Below are positions 41,801 to 53,725 of a stretch of 64,000 bases of DNA, piece by piece; position 1 is the first letter of the stretch; every line of letters begins with the position of its first letter. The DNA is from Platycnemis pennipes (taxonomy: Eukaryota > Arthropoda > Insecta > Odonata > Platycnemididae): NCBI GenBank assembly GCA_933228895.1, contig OW121847.1, positions 126,708,350-126,772,349 on the forward strand, written 5' to 3'. The notes under the pieces were generated by a model. That model worked only from the letters and a program-made list of their open reading frames with translations. It did no database searches and was not told the DNA's origin. Position numbers and translations under genes: made by a program.

Positions 41801-44800
41801 TATTGTAAATCACAATAATTACAGATTTCAATTTTTTTATCCCTTTCTTTTATAGCAAAAGTTATTTTCGAGATAGATGACTTAAATCACCCCCTGCTAC
41901 ATGCTCTTTTTCCAATAGTGAAATGTAGATGATTTTGGAAATAAAAATAGCCTCATTCATGATTGTCTGCGCTAGTAATTATTTTTGGTACCTATATTAC
42001 TATTTAATATGGATGGTGAAGGTGCTGGAAAAGGAGATAAATGGAGTGCTTTGAATTGTTTGGTAGGAAGTCAGGAGGCACAGAATGAATGTATCAGGTG
42101 ATAAGGAGTGATGGAGTTTTGATGGCAGTTACAGAAGGCAGAACTTTTTAGGGATGTGAGGCATAGAATAGGATGTGAGAATTGAATGCTAAGGAGTATG
42201 GAGGCTATGAAGCTTAAGAAGAATATCATGAGTAAGATTTTTATTCCACAGCATGGGATCATTGGTATATCACCTCTCTAACTCGAGCTGAATTTGAAAC
42301 ATACATCATGGCAGAGTATGAGGCTGATGGGTAAATTTAATGTTTCCGAACCCACTCAAACTCTCATCAAGTACCAAGGCCCTAGCATCAAGAAATTGAA
42401 CCTACGTTAAGAGCATAGAAGTGAATTCAAGAGAATTGTTGGGTATACTTCAATGCTATCATCTACATTATGAATGCATCAGATGAAAACTAGCTGACAC
42501 CAAGTATGCTTATGATTTGGATAGTTCCTTTGAAGTAATTTTTTGAATTACACACAATCAGACATCACATTTCATCTGCTGCTTGAAATTTTAAAGCTCT
42601 CTCCAATGTCATATTGTATGTAATTAATGGATTTTAATACTTGGAGAAATAATTATAGGTTGACTTTTGACTCAATGAAATTCTTTTAATTCAAAGTATG
42701 TACTTTCTACAAATGAGAACGCTTTTTCTCACTTTTGGTTACAAAAAGAAAATCAAAATAGAATTTCAACACCTTGGAGTGGATGAAATTGAGTATTCCC
42801 TCCAATATTTTTGCCTTGAAAACTTGTTCAGCCAACCCTACAGTTTTTAGTACCTATTCTTCAGCAAAGTTTACATATGAGATCTGAATCTGGGTTGCTC
42901 ATGACACACACATTTAATTTCATAGTGTTAGTTTCAACTATGGCTTCAATGGGTCTACTTTCTCAGCAAGCAATTCTCATACAGTTCAGCAAAAGTTAGG
43001 TACACAGAGACATGCATTCTAGACATCAAATCCCTTGAGTGCATGAATTGAAAAAAATGTTCTTACACACACACCAATGTGTGACACTGCGAACCAATTT
43101 GAATGAATCGCCAGTGTATAGAGATATTTTTCCTGAAGTGATTTAAAAAAAGAATTTTTAAGTAAAGCATATTCCATTTCTTTCAGAAACAGCTCTCGAC
43201 ATAGTAGGTAATTTGATTCCAATAGTATGGTAAGAGTTAATGATCCCCGAGCTGACATTCCTTTTCCTCCTTTTACCTCATTATTTGCCACACACTTCCT
43301 GCCAACTTTCCCTCTCTCTCCTCCCATCCAGTCAACAGTGATCTTTGCACCTAGCTGCTTAGTCTTGTTGATGATACTGGTGGCCAATGAGATGGTAATT
43401 ATGATATTTTCAGTCAATAGGATTCCAAAGGGGGATCAGGAGAGGATGCTGAAATCAGACAGGACTGGATGACAAGTACCTATAAGGCTATTGAATATAG
43501 ATTATGTAGCCACCAGCAGTTAACTCCCATCTAATTAATCATGGCATTCTCATTTGCCCTTGGTTTCCTTCCTATCCTTTTCCTGATCCATCCAATCATC
43601 ATGTTATTTTCATTATTAAATATATCTCATCCAAACGTGAGATAAAGTTTCTTGTAGTGTTAAACTTGCTAGTTGTCACTAATAAATCCTGACTGCTACT
43701 TAGAGAGACTTATTTTTCAGAGTTTTAAATTTGCATTTTAATTTTCAATAGAACAGATTAAATGGCTAACCCTCAAGCCGGGTAATTTTTTTTGATAATC
43801 TGGTCAAAAAAACATTTTTTTTATCTTTGAAATGAGGAAGGGGGAGGAATAGGAGTGTAATCATCATTCAAAAAGTGAATGTAGATGACATCTATAGCTA
43901 CAAAGGTAGAAATAAGTCTCCATAAAGCAATGCATAGGATAGAGTGATCAGATGGGGAAATATGATGATATGTAGGGCAAGTTTTATGGAAAACCAATTG
44001 CATGCGGAAATAGTGGGATCCACAGAGAATGGATGGTTGCCTAACCCATGGGAAACCCAGCTGGAGGGTTAACTATATCTCAATGTGGAGAATTGTAAAA
44101 ATGGAGGAAATGAATAATAATAATTAGTGTTTAGCCAAGTAAGGTTTGAATGACTTAATGTACATGAAATACTTATGTGGGACCCAGGTATCTTATATAT
44201 GTTGTCCTCATTTAGTGCTGCACACATCCCACCTCTCACCATTGCATCCAAACTGTCTGTTTTTCTCCTCCATCTTCACGTCTTTCCCAATATTCTCCCC
44301 TACATGATATCCTTTAAAATATCTGTTCTCCATGTTGCCCTTACTATCTCCTCCTACTTCCTTTTTCCAGCACTTCCTCTAATGTCTTCCTTTCCACCTT
44401 CCTTCCTTACTACATTCCTTTATCTAAACCCTCATCTCAAAAGCTGCTTATAACTGTCCTCCTCTTTCCTTGCAGTTCACATTTTAGTGCCAAACAATGC
44501 CTTGCACCTCAGACTTTTCACTAGTTATTCCTTCGTCCCCACTCAGTGCCCCCATTATCAGTTCTATCATGAGAGTAAATGCGTCTTTCACTGAGGTGAT
44601 TCTCCGTTGAACTTTGTGGGTACTATACCGTTTTTCCTTCAATATTTTTTTCTCATGCAGATAATTACATATCTACCTGCTCCAGGAAAACCCTCCCCCA
44701 TTTGCTCTAGAAAATTCACTTATTTTGTTTTCCTATGATTTATCTCTATTCCTTATTATTCAGTCTGGTTTTGTAACTCATCTAGCATCATCTGTAAAAT

Positions 44801-44860
44801 GATGGCTGACTAGCTAGCTAGGGCTTAATCAACTGCAAATCTTGATTAACTTTCCTCCTG
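41801..44860. other. intergenic, no gene recognised
   Basis: AT-rich. The minus-strand open frame 43019-43417 (132 codons) and others have no recognised domain and are not supported as genes. Pyrimidine-rich DNA from about 44200 may belong to the decayed LINE below. Confidence 0.4.
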
Positions 44861-45300
44861 TATTAAACCCATCCATCCTTTCTCACCATTTACACAGAAT
44901 ACATGTGAAAAGCACTGTTGGCAACAGGCAGTTGCCAACAGTGACCCATTGATCCCCTAGACCCATTGACACCACTTGGATTCTCTTGCCATCCACTAGC
45001 CCCTCTTGCCATCTGCACTACATGTAAATTATGTTCTCTTACACTTCAGTATACTCCCATCTCCTGCAGTATTTCCATTGATTTCTTATCCACTTAACTC
45101 AGTCAAATGCCTTTGCAAAATCATCAAAACACAATGAGGTGCCCTAATTTCTTTCCTTCCAACTAATATCTTAATCATCGCAGTTACACCACCAGTTGCC
45201 TTTCCACTACAAATACTATTTCATTTTTATCCTAAAAATTCTTTTGCACTCTCTTCTCCTGATGCACTCCACACTTTAAGATAATTTGGTATCTTTTGCT
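44860..45300 (-). mobile_element. decayed LINE reverse-transcriptase relic
   Basis: The minus strand near 45050-45190 reads approximately VDDFAKAFD followed by KSMEILQEMGVY, the RT motif A region (DFxKAFDxV) of RTE-type elements, with many stops. Confidence 0.4.
44913..44943. repeat. 13-bp perfect hairpin
   Basis: CACTGTTGGCAAC and GTTGCCAACAGTG separated by AGGCA. Confidence 0.85.
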
Positions 45301-46468
45301 GCATACTAAATTAAACTCAACAGTCATACAGTCTATTTATATTCCCTTGTTTTTCTCATTTTCAACATAGCTATCAACCCATTTTCATATAATCCCTGTG
45401 AACTCCACAGCTGCCTCATCTCAGTCATGCCTTAGGTGCAACAAATACCTCCCATTACTCCTATCCCTTCTGACCAAATTTCAATTCCTGATTGCTATTG
45501 TGTTTTTTTCTCTAGACTTTACCAATTTATTCCTCCAGCTGTACATTGGAATGTGATCAACATGACCACATTTGTTTTAAACAAAATTATTATATACTAT
45601 CACTCACCTGATTTACATTCATTACCCTCCTTCCTAACTTTTTTTTTAATACTACGGGTTCCTCACCCTATCTTCTCCTCTAAATATCACTCGGAGACCA
45701 TTGCTATTGAAGCCCCCATCATACCTTTATCTTACTTCACTCAGTCCCAGCAAATCTTTCTCCATTTTTAGCTTCCCAGCATATGCAACACTCGAACATT
45801 CCAAGTTCCAATTCTAGCACTGGCCATTGTTCTATTCTGAGTGATCAACATAACACCCACTTTTATCTAGGTTTCTGTACAAAGAATTTGGTGTAAAGAC
45901 CCCTGCTGGGTTCTAGCTTCCCCAGTGATACACAACATCCCCTCAGATGGCAATCGTCATTCTCATATTCATGTAAGTCATGTGCAATATATCCATGGGA
46001 AAAGTACTAGAGGTGGCATCTTACTGCCTTCATTGTGAATGTTTTTTTCTGAAAAGATCCTTTGTTGAAGAACATTAAGCAGGCGACATTTTATAGATGA
46101 CACTTGCATGTTATAAATGTGCCTGTTTTCCTCCAAATTTAGATTGTATGCGGCATGTTTCTTTTAGCCTTTTCTTCACAGGTTGTGAGAAAGGGTCTGA
46201 CTCATATGAGGTGTTCTGCCAGTTTGAGTAAGTTGTCACAGATCATCCCTACTCTCACAACTTTTAAATGCCTTTTCTTATACCACCTCCCCCATTAGTA
46301 CTGTTTGTCCTTCTGCTTCATCAAATCCAAAATACTTAACCTTTTCCTTACTCTGCATTCTACCTTCGACATTGGCCTTTATTTTCCACTGCCTTAATTC
46401 ATTCACCTATATTGCACCTTCTAACACTTCAACCATCTCCTCATTAGCATTCCTTGCTAAAAGAAGCC
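45301..46468. other. intergenic, no gene recognised
   Basis: Pyrimidine-rich on the plus strand, probably an extension of the adjacent decayed minus-strand LINE; no block can be assigned with confidence. Confidence 0.35.
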
Positions 46469-46706
46469 TAAAGGACGCTTTACACGATACAATTTTTTGC
46501 ACAATTTCTTGTACAAACTCTTGTATAGACTGAACGAAATTGTATGTTTGTCTGAATGGAATTAGAACACGTTCTATTACCCGTTCAGTCATTCAGACAA
46601 TCGCACAAGTTTTCGTACAATTTGCCGCTTTACATGGTACAATTTCTTCATACAAGAGTTTGTACAAGAAATTGTGCAAAAAATTGTTTTGTGTAAAGTG
46701 GCCTTA
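46469..46706. mobile_element. 238-bp MITE with ~58-bp inverted repeats
   Basis: The left arm includes CTTTACACGATACAATTTTT and GCACAATTTCTTGTACAAAC; the right arm is the inverse with few differences (CTTTACACAAAACAATTTTT). The core block CAATTTTTTGCACAATTTCT and onward is identical in both arms over ~38 bp. The flanks suggest a TAA duplication (PIF/Harbinger-like), but this is uncertain. Confidence 0.75.
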
Positions 46707-46729
46707 AGAGAGGGCTGCAGAAATGAACA

Positions 46730-47700
46730 TCCACAGGGAAAAAAATAGTTTGCGATGTTTCCCAATAACATAGTGGCCATGGCTGAGACAGAGATTTAAG
46801 GTCTCAAGTCAACATTGAAAAGGCATTGATTAGAGATCATTTAAAAGTCATTAAAAAGAAAACTAAGGTTCTTTGGTACATTTGTGTTAGAAAGGAAGAA
46901 CCAAGATCAATGAAATTAGGTGAAACAAAAACTTGAGGTGAAAGAACATTGCCATAAAGAAGCCAAGCAACTGGCATATATGAAAACAGGAAGGAAATAG
47001 CAGGATAGCCCGGGATGAGGGCATTCTTCCAGAAGGAGGATATACTAACTACCAGAAATACAAACTTAGAAGTCAGGAAACACTTCATTAAACTTACATT
47101 CGGAACATATTGGCAGAGAGGCTAGAACAATTACAGCATGAAAGAAACTGGGAGAAAATCAGCATGCTATGATTCGCTGATGACATAGCAGCCATGGCAG
47201 AAACAGGAGTTTTAAGAAGACACTAAGAAATTTGGAAAGGACAATTTCCAGATATCTGAAGCTCAGTAAAAAGAAAACTAAGGTATTGATATGCAGCAGG
47301 AGAAAATAAGCCAGAACCAATGTTAAACAAGGGAAACAAAAAATCAAGGAGGTGGAAGAGTTCTGTTATCTAAGAAGCCAACGATGAGCGAAGTAAAAGA
47401 GAAATTGGCAGTAGAATTGCCCAAGCGAAAAGGGCATTTTACCAAAAGAAGATTCTGCTTTCAGCTACAAATACAAGCATGGAAGTGAGGAAACATTTCA
47501 TAAGAACATATATCTGGAGCATTTTACTATATGGCAGCAAAGCATGGACAATAACAGCAGCAGAGAAGTCTAGGCTGGAAGCATTTAAAATGTGGTGCCA
47601 CAGAAGAATGATGAAGATAAATGGATCAACTGAGTGACTAACAAAAAGCCCTAAGAAGAGTGGGAGAAAAGAGAAGTCCACTGAAAACTTTGAAAATACG
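46730..47700 (+). mobile_element. two decayed RTE-like LINE fragments in tandem
   Basis: 47100-47700 encodes, with stops, FADDIAAMAETG (motif C, about 47175), LSKKKTKVLICSR, EIGSRIAQAKRAFYQKKILL and SILLYGSKAWTITAAEKSRL, parallel to the 13995 fragment. 46730-47095 is a more diverged copy of the same stretch (KKKTKVL, AFFQKEDILTTRNTNLEV) placed directly upstream. Confidence 0.7.
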
Positions 47701-48127
47701 GCTATGGCAACTCAGGACTGCTTTTATTCACGTTAAAACCTGTCTTTTCTAAATAAATTTCTGTGGAATTACAAAGTTAGTTTTCATTCAAATATGAAGA
47801 TGTTGGCATACAATAAAACTTAGTGGAGAGTTACATCAAACCAATTATAAGATTGATCACACAAAATACAGTACTTGTTCATTACTGCAATAATAGTGCT
47901 TTTAACATTTAATTATCCAGAGCAGTAAGATTAGTTACGAATAAAACCTTAATAAGTAATCACCTACAAAATTTTAAGCTTAATTAATCAATAGCTTAAG
48001 CTAACACATCATTGACTACCACTCGGTGCACTTTTCATGGTTACCCTTACTATCAACTTCAAAGTTAATTTTCATAGTAACACCACTAATGAATTGTAAA
48101 GCCCTGAACTATATCATAGATGATTAC
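47701..48127. other. AT-rich noncoding, possible intron of the F-box candidate
   Basis: No exon or repeat recognised. Confidence 0.3.
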
Positions 48128-48215
48128 CTGTGAGGGGTGTATCTGCCTCAAAGCAATTGCACCATTTAAATATGGAAATGAAAATTTCCACAGGCAGATG
48201 GTTCACATCAAGCAT
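48128..48215 (-). CDS. candidate first coding exon of an F-box protein
   Basis: From the ATG at 48215-48213 the minus strand reads MLDVNHLPVEIFISIFKW followed by CNCFEADTPLT, then a donor CAG|GTAATC at 48128/48127, phase 1. LPVEIFISIF matches the F-box consensus LPxEILxxIF. Family role: F-box proteins recruit substrates to SCF (Skp1-Cullin-F-box) ubiquitin ligases. The frame is also open upstream to about 48260, so the ATG may be internal. No partner exon was found, so this could be a relic. Confidence 0.35.
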
Positions 48216-48669
48216 TGATGTGGTGAGGACCTTTGGGATAGGCGGAATGCTCACAACTGGGCTCCCAATGAGTTATCTTTAATCTGAACTGGTCAGTTAC
48301 AGATATTTAAACAAACATTTACTTAGAAGGGGACATAAAACCAATCCATCAGAAGCTGTAATTGTGGCTGTCCCTCATTGGTGTTCTGTAGGCCTAAAAT
48401 TTTATGGATTGTAGAATTTATACACGTATAAATGAATTGGATCTCATTTCATATTGCTAGGACAACCCAAGCATCACTCCTAACAGCTGTACTTGACGAA
48501 CATAAAAAAGTTATAAGAAAAAGCAATTGAGAATAGAAGCCTTGGAAACCATTAAGTCCTTGTACGATGAGAATTGAATGGTGGATGTAACAAAAACAAC
48601 AATTGAGTGGTAATTCCAACTTTACTAGTAAATATATACACACATTAAAATGCACTGTACCATATCAGG

Positions 48670-48818
48670 TGCAGCACTATCCTTCACAATGTGCTCTACT
48701 GGAATATTGCTGATGATGCCAATTTTACGAATACTTCCCTCAAATGATGAGTACTTATATTCACCAACATAAAAGCCACGAGGAAAGTTCTCAGCGAAAT
48801 GACCTACCAGCTGTCGCT
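48670..48818 (-). CDS. candidate coding exon, unknown product
   Basis: A pyrimidine tract ending in TTCTGAG precedes an open segment reading RQLVGHFAENFPRGFYVGEY, then KYSSFEGSIRKIGIISNIPV, EHIVKDSAAPDM, followed by a weak donor ATG|GTACAG. The composition looks like protein rather than AT-rich noise. I do not recognise the family. It lies 157 bp downstream of the Tim17 stop on the same strand and 450 bp upstream of the F-box-like exon. Confidence 0.3.
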
Positions 48819-48974
48819 CTCAGAAGAGGAAAGCAACAATACCGTAAATTACATGATATTATAGTCCAACCTAATGATGTAAAAATGATAAAGGTCAATA
48901 CGCCCTAATTTTAGGTCGGTATTCCCATTCACGATACCGGCAATTTTGAAGGTTAACTTAACACAGATTTTTAT

Positions 48975-49493
48975 CTAGAAATTTGGCGCACTATCCTGCC
49001 CAAAACCTGGACCCGGTGGGCGCGGACCAAGTTGCGAAGGGTCATCTATTGGAGGCGGCTGTTGAGGCATGAATTGATCCGCTGTGATTCTAGTGAAGAG
49101 TATTCCAACACCTTCTATTAAAGCTAGGAGCACACCACCAATTACAGCACTGCCTGCCATTGCTGGAACTCCATTTCTTGCTGCTAGGATACCACCTGTT
49201 AAAGCACCACTTGCAATTGAATTCCAAGGATCTTCCTTTTGACGTATTCGAACCAAAGCACAGTCAATAGTTGAAAAAAGCCCGCCCCAAACAGCAAAAT
49301 TTCCCCCTAGTACTGGCGCCCGCGCCTTGACAGCCTCTAAACTTCCGACGAGCCGTCGTCTCATTCCGCTGGGAGCATTTCTAAAACCCTTTATGCTGTG
49401 GAATATTGATCCTCCGATCGCCCCCATAGAAAATGCTCCGCCACAGTCATCTACGATACGCCACGGACATGGCTCACGAGCATACTCCTCCAT
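48975..49493 (-). CDS. Tim17: mitochondrial import inner membrane translocase subunit Tim17
   Basis: Core channel subunit of the TIM23 complex, which moves presequence-bearing proteins into and across the inner mitochondrial membrane (family knowledge). The 172-residue product equals the usual length (human TIMM17A 171). Seen: an N-terminal [20 protein letters not shown], then [60 protein letters not shown] and ALIEGVGIL, giving four Gly-rich membrane segments and the conserved Cys/Asp residues, with a Pro-rich tail. The coding region is one exon. An acceptor (TTGTTTTTAATGACAG) ends 6 bp before the ATG, implying a 5'UTR intron. This and the intact frame argue against a retrocopy. Start context AAACATGG. 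No clear poly(A) signal was seen nearby. Confidence 0.96.
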   Translation of the reverse strand: MEEYAREPCPWRIVDDCGGAFSMGAIGGSIFHSIKGFRNAPSGMRRRLVGSLEAVKARAPVLGGNFAVWGGLFSTIDCALVRIRQKEDPWNSIASGALTGGILAARNGVPAMAGSAVIGGVLLALIEGVGILFTRITADQFMPQQPPPIDDPSQLGPRPPGPGFGQDSAPNF

Positions 49494-49499
49494 GTTTAC

Positions 49500-49701
49500 C
49501 TGTCATTAAAAACAACGAGATTAACAAATACACTTAATCAAAACACGTTTGTACATAACGAATTGCATCATGATGACAAGTTGCACATTTTTACTAACTG
49601 AAAGTTACTGCAGCAAAATTTTCAATTTTTGCTTTCTCAAAAGCTCAGGAATTAATTCCCTGAGTGGTTAATACCAGTTGGACTTTAATAACATTTTTAC
49701 C
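49500..49701 (-). other. putative 5'UTR intron of Tim17 and end of its leader exon
   Basis: On the minus strand, GGAATTAG|GTAAAAATG (donor at 49701/49700) and AATGACAG|GTAAACATGG (acceptor at 49500/49499) bound a 201-bp AT-rich intron. The upstream leader (about 49701-49780) is GC-richer than its surroundings. The leader exon's start was not located. Confidence 0.5.
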
Positions 49702-49780
49702 TAATTCCGAAACACCCCCGGTCGACTTCCCTACAGATCCGAGGACAGTGAAAATGGACGATTGTTTTTCCCGGAAATGG

Positions 49781-51248
49781 AAAGTTGACCAACTTTAAAT
49801 GAACAAATATTTTTCAAATTTTGAGTTTGTAGGTTAACTATTCAGTGACTATAAATAAATAAAAAGGTTTATAAAGTTTATATGAAAATAAGTTAAGTTC
49901 TTTCAATGTGCATTTTCCCAATCAAGACTAGCGTTTGACTATACTGACTCTTTGGGTGCGCAATTTGAAAGTTTTGAAGCGAAATATATATTCTGTTCAC
50001 TGTAATAGCCAATGTGTGGATTTGATTTTCTCTATATAAATGGAGACTTGTCGTAATAATGAAATTTAAATACCATGGAAGGTTAGTATGCCTAATTTTA
50101 TACCTTATATTTTGTAAACGCAGAGAATTTTCACTAGCTACCTGCGTGCCTTACCTTAAATGAAGTAGTCAAGTGCAGTCATGGTGGAATCACTTTACAA
50201 TAATTTTTTTATTGGCTGTATTAAATAAATTAAATATAACAAAGGTATAGAATATATACAATATAATGCATCGAGATATGTCTACATGTCTACAACTACA
50301 GTTATTATCAAGTACCTATATAAGTTCGATTTTGAATTATTACCAGTTAATTGAGTACGACACTATTGGTGGACTTATTTGACTTGGCTGTATCCTTGAC
50401 CATTTGTTCCTCTAATAGGTAGGTAGATTTGGATTTATAGGGTGCGTCGACAACTATGGTCATTTTGCACCACGCACAATCTAATTGTTCCTCTAATGCG
50501 TTGGCAAGTATTAGTTATTAATATTTTATTGGAGAGGTGTGGGTGGACTTGTTACATTCCGACAAGTGCTATCACTAAGACAAATATTTCTATTGAGAAA
50601 TAATTCTTTGAGTCTTAAAAGTGCAAATTAACCAAGTATATTAGGCAGTGTTTGCCTCAATGCCATGCAGTATTTTACATTGTTTCCATGTGTTGCTTTG
50701 TACTTTTAGATGCTGATGTTCTTTCCTTTCCATTTCAACATTTGAACTGCACGAAGGAAAGCAGGCTATAACTACATGACTTATGCATTTTAATTAAATT
50801 CTTTGTATTTAATGCCCAGTGTGTTTTATGGCCCCCTTCATTGCAGTCAACAAATACATGTGCATATATACTATAGAAGAAAGGAAAGGATCTGCTTCAT
50901 TTATCTCAAATTCATAAGAAAGCAATGCAGTGAACATTATGGCTACATCTACACCTAAATAGAACACTAACGTGCTATAAGCTTATAAGCCTTCATTAAG
51001 GTGTGTGGCAGGGGGTGAATCCATGCTGAGTACTCACATCATTGTCATTGAGTGAAAATTTTTAGTTTCTATACAGCCAGTTTCACTCTATGTTTAACTA
51101 AATTCACTGAGGAAACAGCAGTTTCATATGCAATGCATGCTTTTAATTTCAAACTATGAGTAAAAATGTTCGACACACTGCTCATATCTTATACAAATAA
51201 CTGTGGTTACATACCAAATGTGTGAGAAAATGTCTGAAACAATCATGA
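49781..51248. other. intergenic, probable Tim17 upstream region
   Basis: AT-rich; no gene, TATA-type assignment or repeat can be supported. Confidence 0.45.
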
Positions 51249-52775
51249 TTATTTTATTTTATTTTTAAGAAAATTGTTCACACACAGCAGTGTTGCCATT
51301 TTACAGTGACCCACATAACAAGACACATAATGAGAGACGTATACATGTAAATATCCACAAGAGCAAGGTAAGAATAATATCAACAAATAAAGTACAAAAG
51401 AGAGTAGCAAAATAATGACAGGAAGGAAGGTAGGTACCAGTTATTTTTGAGAGAGATGAGATAGGGCTAGGTTACTAAATGCGGTTGAAGATAATAAGAA
51501 CGGATCGATGTTGTCTGGAAGTGAATTCAATAGGGAGGAGAGCCGGAAGAGGAGCGACCGTTTGGTTAGTGATAGCCTAGGAACGGGTAAATGGAGTAAG
51601 ACATAAGTACGGGTAGGTTGAGATGGAACTCGGAAGTTGATGACAGATAGGAGTTCAGGGCTGTCAGTAATGGAGTTCAAAATGTTGTAAATTAATTTTA
51701 GGTCAGTTTTAAGCCTGTTATTATGTAGAGTGCAGATGGAAAGGGAAGAGAGAATGGCATCCGTGGACATATTGCGGAGGAGTGGGACTCTATTGCTTAA
51801 CAATTCTACTGAAGAAATTGGTTACACTGTTAATAGCTTTGAGATTAGACGGAGCAGACATGGACCTTATGGGGGAGCAATAAGAAATAAGAGGGAGGAC
51901 AATTGATGAGAAGTACGATTGCAGTGCTCAGGGATCTCGGATTTCCATGAAGTGGTAGAGGAGGCGTAATAGGGACATAGCTTTACTTTTAACTGCCAGA
52001 ATATGACCAGAAAAATTCAGTTTATTATCAGTTAATACACCAAAATACAATTCAGAGGTGTGGCATTAATGGTGTAGTTGAAGTTGAGGGGGGATTTTTT
52101 GAGAGAAATAGACATAGTACTGCACTTATTTGAGTTTAAGGTAAGTTTCCAGGTATCGCACCATTTAGATGTCTTATTTAGAGCACCTTGGAGCTCATGA
52201 CAATCTGTTACATTATTTATCTGCTTGAAGATCTTGCAGTCATCAGCATAAAGCAAAGCGTGATCTTGGGAGGAAGGAAGTAGGGAGGCCAGATGGTCAA
52301 TGTATAAATTGAAGAGATAAGGTCTGAGGACGCTACCGTGGGGAACTCCTAATGTAACAGGTGACCAAGAGGAAGGAGAGCCCGACTGTATACTCGCTTA
52401 GTTCTATTGCTGAGGAAGCTCGACAGGAGGCTCAGGAAATTTCCATGAATGCTGAAATGTAGACTAAGCTTATGAAGGAGGAGGGTGTGGTTGAGGGAGT
52501 CAAAAGCTTTTGAGAAGTCAGGAAAGATGGTATCTAGTTGTGTAGACTGTGTTATTGAGGTAATAGAATGGTGTTGAAAGACAGCAAAGTTAGTCAGGCA
52601 TGAACGGCCTGGGAGAAAACCAATTTGATTGTTAGAGAGGGAAGGTGAGGTGAAGTAATAAAGACGATTAAGAATGATCCTCTCGCAAATAGAAGAGAGA
52701 ATGGGAAGTAGAGAAGTAGGTTGGTAGTTGGAGATGTCATTTTTCAAATGCAATAATGCTATTGGCAATAAAAAT
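51249..52775 (-). mobile_element. 5'-truncated Jockey/CR1-like LINE
   Basis: Minus strand: DISNYQPTSLLPILSSICER, NQIGFLPGRSCLTNF, FPDFSKAFDSLNHTLLLHKL (motif A), ALLYADDCKIFKQINN (motif C YADD), WKLTLNSNKCSTMSI, then the C-terminal region (RTDAILSSLSICTLHNNRL type; NLALSHLSQK). The frame is broken by stops and shifts (open pieces 52768-52349, 52256-52032, 51803-51441). The 3' end near 51249 is an AAAATAAAATAA tail. The endonuclease and 5' part are missing. Confidence 0.8.
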
Positions 52776-53329
52776 TTCTTGCATTTCCAAGTCTATAGGT
52801 TACTTGGACAAACTAGTCATATCCTCCGGTAGGTAATTCCTGTATGAAGTTTCCAAATTACTATTTGGGTAGCCTGACTAAGCTGACATTACTCAAGGAG
52901 GCCGATGATGGAATCATTACTCCTTTTGTGCAATCTCTATCATTATGAACAGGTTGAATACCTCTTGAAGCACACTGCCCTCAATAATTCTCCAAACTGC
53001 TCGTAATATCAGTAGAGAAAGTAATATAAGGGACCAGACAATATTAGAGGAAAATCAAATATGTTTTCACTCATGAGTGCAATGAAAATATTGCAATGAT
53101 GCAGATTCATGCATTATGAAGATCTGTGATTGAGCTCCTAGTGAAGAATTGTAGTAATGTTGCACCAGTGAGTCTGAAGTTTGATTTTTAATTTTACTTA
53201 ATGCCAGCTCCTCTAAGTCAGGATTACTATGGTAGTTGTCTTGCTTTGGATCTTAAATGCTCTCAGTTATATAGTTTTTAATGATGTGTGATTTAAGCCC
53301 CTGCAAAAATGAAGTGTAAGCTGAGGGTA
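52776..53329. other. intergenic, no feature seen
   Basis: AT-rich, stops throughout. Confidence 0.5.
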
Positions 53330-53725
53330 AGAAAATGACACGATGGGCTGCAGGTGGATGGTAGTGGTACCCATAGCTTATAGGCAAGCAAGGGTAGTGG
53401 GATGGTAGTTTATAGCATCGAAGAGTAGGGGACTGGTACATTAGCTGGTGGGAAACCCCTCACTACCATCCATCCACATCTCCCTTTGCTGTAAGGTATA
53501 GATAGTGGAGTGTAGCACTTGTGCCCTTGTAGTACAGGGGAATGGTAGGATGGGGGTATGACACCCTCGCCTTGAGGTGTGGGTAGTGGAGTGTACCACC
53601 CATACCCTATAAGTTTAGGGGAATGGTAGGACGGTGGTACGCTGTGCTCCTCCCAAGATGTAAAGGGTGGGTAGCAGAGTGTAGCACTTGAGCTCTTGTA
53701 GCACAGGGAAATGGTAGGATGGCAG
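53330..53725. repeat. degenerate tandem repeat, ~90-bp unit, 3-4 copies
   Basis: Each unit contains GTAGTGGAGTGTA(G/C)CAC and then GGGGAATGGTAGGATGG-like sequence; copies begin near 53400, 53490, 53575 and 53655. It is G-rich on the plus strand; the long Pro/Tyr/Ser open frame on the minus strand (53410-53733) is a by-product. Confidence 0.75.

Noticed and set aside
43019..43417. 132-codon minus-strand gene
   Set aside because: No recognised domain, no splice or start context; lies among decayed repeats.
48975..49493. Tim17 as a processed retrocopy
   Set aside because: The frame is intact, there is a credible acceptor 6 bp before the ATG with a leader donor at 49701, and no poly(A) tract or duplication was seen.
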